Shown piece by piece: positions 53,975-62,075 of a DNA stretch of 64,000 bases. Each line of letters begins with the position of its first letter. The stretch's first letter is position 1. Origin of the DNA: an uncultured Myxococcales bacterium (lineage in GTDB: Bacteria; Myxococcota_A; UBA9042; CAIXZC01); NCBI GenBank assembly GCA_903895725.1, contig CAITUV010000048.1:72474-136473 (forward strand), in the 5' to 3' direction. The position numbers and the translations under genes were made by a program. Under the pieces are notes generated by a model, which saw only the letters and a program-made list of their open reading frames with translations, had not been told where the DNA came from and searched no databases.

Positions 53975-54003
53975 TTGAACTCGAGCGTCCCTTCCCGTAG
54001 ATT
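53975..54003 (+). promoter_or_regulatory. Sigma-70-type promoter of the M28 peptidase gene
   Basis: TTGAAC, 17-base spacer, TAGATT, ending 24 bases before the ATG at 54028. Confidence 0.55.
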
Positions 54004-54027
54004 GATGCATCCGTTTGGGAGGTGGCC

Positions 54028-55422
54028 ATGGATTCGGCACGTGGGATGAGTCGGGCGTCGGTGGCGTCGTCGGTGGCACTGGCAGCGCTACTGGCCAGTC
54101 TCCTGCACAGCCCGGCGTCGGCGGTTGCCGAAGTGACCTGGGAGCCGGCGGTGGCGTCCATGATTGAGGCGGTGACCGAGGAGGAGCTTTCTGTGGTGGT
54201 CGGGGAGCTGAGCGGTGCGGCTCCGGCTCTCGTGGGGGGAGCTCCCTACACGTTCACGACCCGTTCGTCATTCTCGGGTGAGTCCATCGACAAGGCCGAG
54301 CAGTACGTGTTCGAGCACCTGCAATCGTACGGGCTCGATTCGGTTGTCTACCAGGAGTTCCCGGGCGAGGATGGAGCGCCCCCGGGGCGGAACGTCATCG
54401 GAGAGATCAAGGGGACTACCAGGGCCGACGAGATCGTCGTGGTCGGTGCCCACCTGGACAGCTACCCGTGGGACGTGGACGCTCCCGGTGCGGACGACGA
54501 CGCGTCGGGAGTTTCCGCAACGCTTCTGCTGGCGCATTCGTTTGCGGGAAGGAGCTTCGAGCGGACCATCCGGTTTGCCTTTTTCGGGGATGAGGAGAAC
54601 GCCCCCTGGGAGTGCGAGAAGATCGGGTCGGCAGGTTACGCCGGCAAGTGCAAGGCAGCGGGGGAGAAGATCGTGGCCATGATCGAGGCGGATTCCATTG
54701 CCTTTGACCCTCCGGAGACGGATGAACCGATTGTCGAGATGAACACGCGTGAGCCAGGGGATGACGCGGACGGTGCCGACCTGGCGATTGTCGAGCTGTG
54801 GCAGGAGACCATCGATGTGTACGGCATCGGGGGGCTGGTTTCGGTCAACGTAGCGATCAGCGACAACTGGAGCGATCACGGGAGCTTCTGGAACAACGGG
54901 TACCCAGCGGTCATGCTGATTGCGGAGGAGCTTGAGCACTCCAACCCGTACTGGCACTCCGGCGAAGACACGGTGGACAAGCTCGATTGGGCGTTCTACG
55001 CTCAGGTTACGAGGAGCTATCTCGCGGTCGCCGCGCACCTGGCCGGGATCCTGCCGGACGAGCCGGCTGGAGGCGAGGAGGGCGGGAGCGATGCGGACGG
55101 CGGCGCTCTTGCCGATGGAGGGGGAGAGGCTCCGGACATTCTCGATGGGGCCGACTTGCGTGGGCCCACGGATACGGGAGGAGACCGAGGCATTGAGGGA
55201 GGGGGCGGTGGCGGCCCGGACGGAACGGGTTTCGGGGACGTCTCGGATGGTGGCGGTCCGTCGACAGAGAAAGGGGGGGGCGGGTGTTGGGTCGCCGCTC
55301 GCCATGCTGGCCTGCAGCCCGCGGTCCCGGGAGTCCTGGGGCTTGCGTCTCTCGTCGTGATTGTGACGGTATCGCTTGCACTTGCTCGTCTGCGCAAGCC
55401 GCAGGCCGCGGCGAAGAAGTGA
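54028..55422 (+). CDS. Secreted M28-family zinc aminopeptidase with MYXO-CTERM-like anchor
   Basis: The 464-residue exported enzyme has a signal peptide cut near ASAVA. The catalytic domain (about 30-345) has all expected two-zinc ligands: GAHLDS (His 142), the bridging Asp in GADDDASGV, the Glu pair in FFGDEEN, Asp in IEADS and His in YWHSGED. It would release N-terminal residues from peptides. After a Gly/Asp-rich linker comes GGGGCW, a hydrophobic run (VPGVLGLASLVVIVTVSLAL) and ARLRK, a tail like MYXO-CTERM that tethers the protein to the cell surface. GGGAGG sits five bases before the ATG. Single-gene unit. Confidence 0.87.
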   Translation: MDSARGMSRASVASSVALAALLASLLHSPASAVAEVTWEPAVASMIEAVTEEELSVVVGELSGAAPALVGGAPYTFTTRSSFSGESIDKAEQYVFEHLQSYGLDSVVYQEFPGEDGAPPGRNVIGEIKGTTRADEIVVVGAHLDSYPWDVDAPGADDDASGVSATLLLAHSFAGRSFERTIRFAFFGDEENAPWECEKIGSAGYAGKCKAAGEKIVAMIEADSIAFDPPETDEPIVEMNTREPGDDADGADLAIVELWQETIDVYGIGGLVSVNVAISDNWSDHGSFWNNGYPAVMLIAEELEHSNPYWHSGEDTVDKLDWAFYAQVTRSYLAVAAHLAGILPDEPAGGEEGGSDADGGALADGGGEAPDILDGADLRGPTDTGGDRGIEGGGGGGPDGTGFGDVSDGGGPSTEKGGGGCWVAARHAGLQPAVPGVLGLASLVVIVTVSLALARLRKPQAAAKK

Positions 55423-55486
55423 CCGCCTTGGCGGACTGAAGCCTTCGCTCCGACTGGGGCAGACCTGCTGTGCCCGCTGGAACCGC

Positions 55487-55515
55487 TTGCAATCCATCGA
55501 AAGGAGATCCATAGT
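55487..55515 (+). promoter_or_regulatory. Possible promoter of the Oad operon
   Basis: TTGCAA, 17-base spacer, CATAGT, about 80 bases upstream of the OadG start. Moderate match. Confidence 0.4.
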
Positions 55516-55594
55516 CCGCCCCGAACGGCCTGGATGCCATTCCTCCCTTTCCGGGGGAAGGAGGGCCGGCCCGGAGGCGTGGGAAGGGGGGGCC

Positions 55595-55849
55595 ATGTTG
55601 CTCACGAGCCTAGAGCTTCTTTTCACAGGAATGGCTTTTGTCTTCTTCTTCCTTGGTCTCCAGATCCTGGCGATGCAGCTATTGGAGAAGCTGGTCCGAC
55701 GATTCGGGCGGCCGGCGGCCGAGCGGGCCCTGCCGGAGCCGAAGGCTTCTGAACAGGATGATCTGGCGCTGGTGGCCGCTGCCGTTGCGGTGGCCCGCTT
55801 CAGCCAGGAGCACGGAGGAAGACCATGGGGAGGAAACGAGTCGAGGTGA
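55595..55849 (+). CDS. oadG: OadG-like gamma subunit of a sodium-pumping decarboxylase
   Basis: This 84-residue subunit links the carboxyltransferase alpha subunit to the membrane beta subunit in Na+-translocating decarboxylases. It has one N-terminal helix (LLTSLELLFTGMAFVFFFLG) followed by a charged tail ending in a helix (LALVAAAVAVARFSQEHGG), the usual gamma layout and size. The start at 55595 has GGGAAGGGGGGG upstream; the longer frame from 55376 is not coding. The gene overlaps OadA by 25 bases and heads the three-gene pump operon. The real substrate of the pump (oxaloacetate, methylmalonyl-CoA or other) is set by the alpha subunit. Confidence 0.8.
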   Translation: MLLTSLELLFTGMAFVFFFLGLQILAMQLLEKLVRRFGRPAAERALPEPKASEQDDLALVAAAVAVARFSQEHGGRPWGGNESR

Positions 55850-57636
55850 TGAACACCTCGTTCCGGGACGGCTTCCAGTCGGTCTACGGGGCGCGGGTTT
55901 TCACGAAGGACTTCCTGCCGGCCGTCGAGGCCGCGCGTGCCGCGGGCATCGAGCACTTCGAAACGGGGGGCGGAGCGCGGTTCCAGTCGCTCGTGTTCTA
56001 CTGCAACGAGAATCCGTTCGAGGTGATGGACACTTTCCGGAATCTCACCGGTCCCAACGTCAACCTCCAGTCGTTGGCCCGGGGAGTCAATGTCGTCGGG
56101 CTCGAGAGCCAGAGCAGCGAAATCATCCAGCTCCACGCCCGGTTGTTCCGGAAGCACGGAATCACGACGGTGCGTAATTTCGACGCGCTCAACGACGTGG
56201 ACAACCTGATCTTCAGTGGTCGCTGCATCGTCGAGGCCGGGCTTCGTCACGAGGTCACGGTGACCATGATGGAGCTGCCTCCGGGAGCGGAGAGTCAGGT
56301 TCATTCCCCCGAGTACTATGTCGGTGTGCTCCGGCAGATCCTGGATGCGGACATTCCGTTCCACTCCATCTGCTTCAAGGATGCTTCGGGCACGTCGACG
56401 CCCGACAAGGTGTACCGGACCATCCGTGCGGCGAGACGCTTCCTGCCTGCCGGCACGAGCATCCGGTTCCACACGCACGAGAGTGCCGGAATCAGCGTCA
56501 TGGCCTACAAGGCCGCGCTCGACTCGGGGGCGGACGGCATCGATCTGGCGATGGCCCCCGTATCGGGCGGAACGAGCCAGCCCGACATCGTGACGATGTG
56601 GCACGCACTTCGGGGGACCCACTACGACCTGGGAGTGGACGTTCACAAGGTCATCGAGGCCGAGAAGGTGTTCAAGGAGTGCATGAAGAGCTACTTCACC
56701 CCGCCCGAGTCCCGGGTGGTGGAGCCGCTCATCCCGTATTCCCCGGTCCCGGGCGGTGCGCTGGCTGCGAATTCGCAGATGATGCGGGACAACGGGGTGC
56801 TGGATTCGCTGTCGGACGTCATCGAGGCCATGGCCGAGGTGGTGGCACGAGGAGGCTTCGGAACGTCCGTGACTCCCGTGTCCCAGTTCTACTTCCAGCA
56901 GGCGTTCAACAACGTGCTGCTCGGGCCGTGGAAGAAGGTTGCCGACGGCTATGGCAAGATGGTTCTGGGGTATTTTGGCAGGACCCCGGCGGCTCCCGAC
57001 CCCGAGATCGTCAAGCTGGCTTCGGAGCAGCTTGGACTGGCCCCCACGACCAAGCATCCGCTCGAGCTCAACGACGGGGACCCCAAGAAGGGAATCGCTG
57101 CGGCCCGCAAGATGCTGGAGGCCGAAGGGCTTCCCGTGACGGATGAGAACCTTTTCATCGCCGCGACGTGCCGGGAGAAGGGAGTGGAGTTCCTCAAGGG
57201 GGCGGGCAAGACCATGGTTCGGAAGGACGAGCCGGCCAGGAGCCAGGAGCCGACGCCTCCCCGGGTCAATGGAGATGCGCCTCCCGGTGCCTATGCAGTC
57301 ACCCTCGGGGGACGGACTTTCCACGTCCTGGTCGACAAGGGGCGCGTCGTCGTGGACGGACAGGAAACTCCCTGCTCGGTCGAGCCGGAGCCGCTGCCCA
57401 AGGGGACGGAGCTTCCGCCCGGGCCCACCCGGGATATCCTCTCCCCGTTGCCCGGACAGATCCTCCGGCTGGCGGTGACGGACAAGCAGCACGTGAAGGC
57501 CGGCCAGACGGTGCTCGTGCTCGAGGCAATGAAGATGGAGACCGAGGTGAAGGCACCGGCAGCCGGCACGGTGACGCTGTTCGTGCGCAACGGCGACCAC
57601 GTCAAGACGGGCCAACGGCTGGCCACGGTTCACTGA
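55825..57636 (+). CDS. oadA: Biotin carboxyltransferase / oxaloacetate decarboxylase alpha subunit
   Basis: This subunit removes CO2 from oxaloacetate (or transfers it from a related acid) to biotin. The 603-residue protein has the metal-dependent TIM-barrel carboxyltransferase: TSFRDGFQS (Asp 15), ICFKDASG (carbamylated Lys 185) and RFHTHESAG (His 216 and 218), then the conserved C-terminal part of the family (about 300-460). After a linker comes a biotinyl domain with EAMKMET (Lys 570 biotinylated). Together with OadG and OadB it forms the Na+ pump. The same architecture serves as pyruvate carboxylase subunit B in some species, but the adjacent OadB favours a decarboxylase. GGAGGAAG precedes the ATG. 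Confidence 0.88.
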   Translation: MGRKRVEVMNTSFRDGFQSVYGARVFTKDFLPAVEAARAAGIEHFETGGGARFQSLVFYCNENPFEVMDTFRNLTGPNVNLQSLARGVNVVGLESQSSEIIQLHARLFRKHGITTVRNFDALNDVDNLIFSGRCIVEAGLRHEVTVTMMELPPGAESQVHSPEYYVGVLRQILDADIPFHSICFKDASGTSTPDKVYRTIRAARRFLPAGTSIRFHTHESAGISVMAYKAALDSGADGIDLAMAPVSGGTSQPDIVTMWHALRGTHYDLGVDVHKVIEAEKVFKECMKSYFTPPESRVVEPLIPYSPVPGGALAANSQMMRDNGVLDSLSDVIEAMAEVVARGGFGTSVTPVSQFYFQQAFNNVLLGPWKKVADGYGKMVLGYFGRTPAAPDPEIVKLASEQLGLAPTTKHPLELNDGDPKKGIAAARKMLEAEGLPVTDENLFIAATCREKGVEFLKGAGKTMVRKDEPARSQEPTPPRVNGDAPPGAYAVTLGGRTFHVLVDKGRVVVDGQETPCSVEPEPLPKGTELPPGPTRDILSPLPGQILRLAVTDKQHVKAGQTVLVLEAMKMETEVKAPAAGTVTLFVRNGDHVKTGQRLATVH

Positions 57637-57661
57637 GACGGCGGACAAGGAGCGACGGGTC

Positions 57662-58789
57662 ATGCTCGACAAGCTCTATTCATTCACTGGTATCGCCACC
57701 ATGACTCCCGGGCAGGCATTGATGACTTGTGTCAGCCTGCTGCTCATCTGGCTTGCGGTCAAGCGAGGTTTCGAGCCGCTGCTGCTGATTCCGATCGGAT
57801 TCGGGGGCGTGCTGGCCAACATTCCCATCGTGGACATCACAGGCCCCACCGGGATCCTCGGGGTTCTCTATTCGGCCGGCCTCGAGACAGGCCTGTTTCC
57901 CCTGCTGATCTTTCTGGGCATCGGTGCGATGACCGACTTCGGACCCATGATTGCCAACCCCATCACCATTCTCATGGGTGCCGCGGCCCAGATGGGGATA
58001 TTCGTGACGTTCGTCGGTGCCATCGTGCTGGGCGAGTATTTCGGGTTCGACTTCGGCCTGAAGGAGGCTGCATCCATTGGCATCATCGGTGGGGCCGACG
58101 GACCGACGGCAATCTTCCTCACCACGAGGCTGGCCCCGGATCTGCTCGGTGCCATCGCCGTGGCCGCGTATTCCTACATGGCGCTGGTACCTCTCATCCA
58201 GCCGCCCATCATGCGTCTTTGCACGACCGTTGCCGAGCGGCGCGTCGTGATGAGCCAGCTACGCGAAGTGTCGCAGACCGAGAAGGTGCTCTTCCCCCTG
58301 CTGACCCTGGGGCTCTGCATCCTGCTGCTGCCCGATGCGACTCCGCTCGTGGGCATGCTGATGTTCGGCAACCTGCTGCGGGAGACCGGTGTGGTAGAGC
58401 GTCTCTCGTCCACTGCGCAAAACGAGATGATCAACATCGTGACCATGCTGCTCGGGCTGACGGTTGGCTCGAAGCTTTCGGCGGATCGGTTCCTGCAGAA
58501 GGAGACCCTGGGGATTCTGGCTCTGGGCCTGTTTGCCTTCTCGGTGGGGACCGCGTCGGGCGTGCTGCTCGGCCGCGTCATGAACTGGATCTCCCGGGGG
58601 CGGATCAACCCGCTCATCGGCGCTGCCGGGGTGTCCGCCGTGCCGATGGCCGCCCGGGTGGTGAACAAGGTTGGCCTCGAGGCCAACCCGGACAACTACC
58701 TCCTCATGCACGCGATGGGACCCAACGTGTCGGGCGTGATCGGCTCGGCCGTGGCCGCGGGCATCCTGCTCGCAGCGCTTGGAGGTTAG
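57662..58789 (+). CDS. oadB: OadB-like beta subunit, Na+-translocating carboxybiotin decarboxylase
   Basis: The 375-residue integral membrane protein has about nine to eleven helices, the normal length for the family. It decarboxylates carboxybiotin and exports Na+, building a sodium gradient for ATP synthesis or transport. The key stretch IIGGADGPTAIF (Asp 146, equal to Asp 203 in the Klebsiella enzyme) is intact, as are GNLLRETGVVERL and AANPDNYLLMHAMGPN-like end motifs (seen as EANPDNYLLMHAMGPNVSG). The gene begins 25 bases after oadA with AAGGAGC upstream and completes the GAB operon. Confidence 0.9.
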   Translation: MLDKLYSFTGIATMTPGQALMTCVSLLLIWLAVKRGFEPLLLIPIGFGGVLANIPIVDITGPTGILGVLYSAGLETGLFPLLIFLGIGAMTDFGPMIANPITILMGAAAQMGIFVTFVGAIVLGEYFGFDFGLKEAASIGIIGGADGPTAIFLTTRLAPDLLGAIAVAAYSYMALVPLIQPPIMRLCTTVAERRVVMSQLREVSQTEKVLFPLLTLGLCILLLPDATPLVGMLMFGNLLRETGVVERLSSTAQNEMINIVTMLLGLTVGSKLSADRFLQKETLGILALGLFAFSVGTASGVLLGRVMNWISRGRINPLIGAAGVSAVPMAARVVNKVGLEANPDNYLLMHAMGPNVSGVIGSAVAAGILLAALGG

Positions 58790-58808
58790 GGGGCCTGCGG
58801 GTCGGGGA

Positions 58809-60509
58809 ATGAGCGATCAAACCAAACTGAGCGGCTATCAGCCTCCCTCCGCAGACGGCGGCGTGCCGATTGCCGTCTTTGGCGTTCGATACATCCACTC
58901 CAGGCTCTCCGACGGGGGAGACCTCTACCTGACCGAGTCCGGGCTCGCCCTGGCCTCGGACATCGGGCCCGAGACCTTCAACGTCGACGGTGCCTGGTTT
59001 CGCGCCAACTCGATCCGGCTTCCGGGCACGAGCATGCTCTACCGAGTCCGCACCCGCGGTTTGGGGGGAGAGCCCCGGGACGTGGTCCTGAAGTGGAACC
59101 GCGTGGGACAGGAGGTCCCCTGCATGGGGGACGGCGAGGATCTGCGCACCGCGGAGTTCAACAGCCCCTTTGAGGAGTTCGCTCTGGTGACCGAGCTGCG
59201 CGAGGCAGCGCAGGCATCCCGGCGGGGGTTCGATACCCAGATCCCGCTGGCCATCTATGTGTCTTCAGAACGAGTCGAGCTGGACCGCAGCGGCCGTCGT
59301 CGGGACAGAATGCATGCCAAGATTGCGGTCCACAAGGACGTGCATCTCGACATGATGCGCCCTTATGCCGTGCTCTACCTGTGGATGCCCGGTATCGATG
59401 CATCCGCTGCCTGGCGGGAGGGGCGACTGGACACACGCGGTGTCGAGGACCTGACTCTGCGTACCCGAGATGAGCTTCTCAACCTCGGGTTCGTCGTTCG
59501 GGACAGCAAGCCGCACCATGTGATCGTGCAGCCGGACGGGAGCCGTTCCGTCGCCCGGACGCCGGAGGGGAACATCAAGTTCGGGCTCATCGATTTCGAG
59601 CTGCTCGAGCGCACCGAGGAGCGCGAGGCCGGCCTGCGCAAGAGCCGGCGGATGAGCTACCTCGAGCGCCAGCGCGACCGGTTCGTGCACCGGGAAGGAG
59701 TCGTGTACCCGCCTCACCTCAAGCTCGTCGACGTCATGGGCGTCGACTATGTTTACGGCCATGCCGAATGCACCGGAGGCCGCTTGTGGGTGGTCGGCCG
59801 CGACCCATTCCTGTTCGACTACTTCCTTCCTGAACGCTGGGAGAGCATGGAGCGGACCCGGCTCTCGGCCTTCAACGCGGTCTACCACACGCTGACCAAG
59901 GACTCCATCAACCTGGTGTGGTCCGTCTCCCGGGTGGGACTCGAGCCCGACCTGGACCCGAGCAATCCTGGCGAGCGGGAGATCCTTCGCTACGGGTTCA
60001 ACAGCCCGTTCGAGGAGTTTGCCCTTGCTCTCTATCTTCGCAACAACGGCGTGGCCACCACCTACCCGCGGGCAGTCTATGCCGTTGAAACGCAATCGAG
60101 GCCGTCGGGCTACCTGGTCGACGGGCGTCGGTACGCTTCCCACGCCGGGCTCTCCACTCCCGACGGTCTTCCCGTTCTCAGCGAGTCACTCGATTACATC
60201 ACCATCTGGGGCTACTGGAACGGCCCGGACGAGAAGCTGGCCGCCTGCGATGCCAACTACTATGAAGCCATCGATGCGCTGCGTGCCTACCGGGAGGGGA
60301 TGCTGTCGCAGGACGAGTATCTGGCTCTCGTGGCCGAGATGCGCAGGCGCCTGGACATTGCTGGAGTCGAGGATCTCAACCTCCGGGGAAATCACCTCAT
60401 GCTCTCGCTCGACTCGGCCGGGACTCTTCTGAGGGATGCCCTGGGAGCTCCGGAAGTCCGAATCTGCAACTTCGAGCTGCTCCGACGCCGGGTGCCGAGC
60501 GCGGTCTGA
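58809..60509 (+). CDS. Duplicated atypical kinase-like protein
   Basis: The 566-residue soluble protein has two related halves. The N-terminal half carries marks of a protein-kinase/APH-like fold in order: VVLKW (Lys 95), FNSPFEEFALVTEL (helix with Glu about 123), RDSKPHHVIVQPDG (catalytic-loop-like, about 231) and FGLIDFELL (metal-binding Asp 262). The C-terminal half repeats FNSPFEEFALALYL, GVEDLNLRG and ends ICNFELLRRR, where Asn replaces the Asp. So the first copy may be active and the second is a degenerate copy. I do not recognise the family and the substrate is unknown. The start at 58809 (GGTCGGGGA upstream) lies 20 bases after oadB, so it may share that operon. Confidence 0.6.
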   Translation: MSDQTKLSGYQPPSADGGVPIAVFGVRYIHSRLSDGGDLYLTESGLALASDIGPETFNVDGAWFRANSIRLPGTSMLYRVRTRGLGGEPRDVVLKWNRVGQEVPCMGDGEDLRTAEFNSPFEEFALVTELREAAQASRRGFDTQIPLAIYVSSERVELDRSGRRRDRMHAKIAVHKDVHLDMMRPYAVLYLWMPGIDASAAWREGRLDTRGVEDLTLRTRDELLNLGFVVRDSKPHHVIVQPDGSRSVARTPEGNIKFGLIDFELLERTEEREAGLRKSRRMSYLERQRDRFVHREGVVYPPHLKLVDVMGVDYVYGHAECTGGRLWVVGRDPFLFDYFLPERWESMERTRLSAFNAVYHTLTKDSINLVWSVSRVGLEPDLDPSNPGEREILRYGFNSPFEEFALALYLRNNGVATTYPRAVYAVETQSRPSGYLVDGRRYASHAGLSTPDGLPVLSESLDYITIWGYWNGPDEKLAACDANYYEAIDALRAYREGMLSQDEYLALVAEMRRRLDIAGVEDLNLRGNHLMLSLDSAGTLLRDALGAPEVRICNFELLRRRVPSAV

Positions 60510-60647
60510 GTCGAGGTGCCTGAGCCGCACGGGGCCGCCCGGCTTGCCTGCAGAATACCTCTGTAACCTTCTTCGAAACGGTGCCTCTAACGCTGGGGAA
60601 CGCTCCGTACCGCTGTCGAGCGGGATTTCAAGGAGGTGCGCCCGACC

Positions 60648-62075
60648 ATGATTTCCGCTGCAAGGACCAGGGGGCCAAGTCTGCTCACAGGCCTGGCCGC
60701 AGTGTTGACCGTACTGTCGACCGCGTGCTCCTCGAACGGCAACGCTGCGCTCAAGGAAGGGGCGGCGCCGCCGGAGCATCGGGCCCATCTTGATCATTCC
60801 GCCTTCTTCCCCGACAGGTTCGAGTCCGGTCAGGACGTGACCCGGGCCTGCCTCTCGTGCCACGAGGGGGCAGCCGCAGACCTGATGAATACGGCGCATT
60901 GGACGTGGCTGGGGGCCGAGGTCGAGGTTCCCGGGCATGAGGGGAGCACCCGCATCGGCAAGAAGAACCTCATCAACAACTTCTGCATCTCCGTCTCGGG
61001 GAACTGGGCATCCTGCACCCGCTGCCACGCAGGCTACGGGTGGACCGACTCGCAGTTCGACTTTGAAGACTCTTCCCGGGTGGATTGCCTGGTCTGTCAC
61101 GACCGGTCGGGCCAGTACCGGAAGGGGGCGGGGGGAGTGCCCGAGAGCGGGGTGGACCTTGCAGCAGCGGCCCGCAGCGTGGGTTTCCCCCGACGCGACA
61201 ACTGCGGAGTGTGCCACAACTACGGAGGTGGCGGGCTGGGGGTCAAGCATGGCGATCTGGACAGCAGCCTGGATTCACCGACCGAGGGGGATGACGTCCA
61301 CATGGGGCGCCAAGGCATGCTGTGCATCGACTGCCATGGTGGGGCCGGGCACGACATCAAGGGGCGCTCGCTCTCGGTGGGAGTCGAGGACGCGGGCGGA
61401 ATCGGCTGCACCGGCTGCCATCGTGAGCGACCTCACGCGGACGACCGGCTCGACTCGCACACGGATGCCGTCGCCTGCCAGACGTGCCACATCCCCACCT
61501 ACGCCCGCAGGAACCCCACGAAGACAAATTGGGACTGGTCGAAGGCGGGCGATGATTCCCGTTCGGACAACGTGCACAAGTACCTGAAGATCAAGGGGGA
61601 GTTCGTGTACGGTCAGAACCTGGTTCCCGAGTACCGCTGGTTCAACGGAGAGGGGGATCGCTACCTGGCCGGGGACCGAATCGCGGAGCAGGGGCCGACG
61701 GTCCTCAACCAGCCCCACGGATCGATGGAGGACAAGGAGGCCCGCATCTGGCCCTTCAAGGTGCACCGGGGCCGCCAACCTGCCGACAGGAAGAACCGGG
61801 TGCTGCTCCAGCCGGTGACCGCGGGGGAGGGGGGGTACTGGCACAACTTCGACTGGGACAAGGCGTTCCGCCTCGGGGCCGAGCTCACGGGCATCCCCTA
61901 CTCCGGCCAGTACGAGTTCGTGGAGACCGAGATGTACTGGCCTCTGTCCCACATGGTCGCTCCGGCTGACAAGGCGCTGAGATGCGTGGATTGCCACGGA
62001 CCGCAGGGGCGCATGGACTGGTCGGCCCTCGGCTATGGGGCGGACCCCGCCGGGACAGGAGGTAGGGAGCGATGA
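60648..62075 (+). CDS. Octaheme c-type cytochrome, tetrathionate reductase (OTR) family, lipoprotein
   Basis: The 475-residue periplasmic or surface multiheme protein has eight CxxCH sites: CLSCH, CTRCH, CLVCH, CGVCH, CIDCH, CTGCH, CQTCH and CVDCH. Motifs such as IGKKNLINNFCIS, RCHAGYGWTD and the MYWPLSHMV end match the octaheme tetrathionate reductase group, which reduces tetrathionate and also nitrite or hydroxylamine in vitro. Here the signal ends STAC (Cys 27), a lipobox, so the enzyme is probably membrane tethered. The ATG at 60648 follows GGAGGTG; the GTG at 60636 lies inside that site and is rejected. It overlaps the cytochrome b fusion gene by four bases (ATGA), its likely electron donor. 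The natural substrate remains open. Confidence 0.87.
   Translation: MISAARTRGPSLLTGLAAVLTVLSTACSSNGNAALKEGAAPPEHRAHLDHSAFFPDRFESGQDVTRACLSCHEGAAADLMNTAHWTWLGAEVEVPGHEGSTRIGKKNLINNFCISVSGNWASCTRCHAGYGWTDSQFDFEDSSRVDCLVCHDRSGQYRKGAGGVPESGVDLAAAARSVGFPRRDNCGVCHNYGGGGLGVKHGDLDSSLDSPTEGDDVHMGRQGMLCIDCHGGAGHDIKGRSLSVGVEDAGGIGCTGCHRERPHADDRLDSHTDAVACQTCHIPTYARRNPTKTNWDWSKAGDDSRSDNVHKYLKIKGEFVYGQNLVPEYRWFNGEGDRYLAGDRIAEQGPTVLNQPHGSMEDKEARIWPFKVHRGRQPADRKNRVLLQPVTAGEGGYWHNFDWDKAFRLGAELTGIPYSGQYEFVETEMYWPLSHMVAPADKALRCVDCHGPQGRMDWSALGYGADPAGTGGRER

Noticed and set aside
55423..55434. CCGCC-TT-GGCGG hairpin right after the M28 stop
   Set aside because: The loop is too tight and no T run follows, so it is not a convincing terminator.
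54268..57672. 1134-codon minus-strand frame opposite the M28 peptidase and oad genes
   Set aside because: It spans three well-supported plus-strand genes and has no domain of its own.
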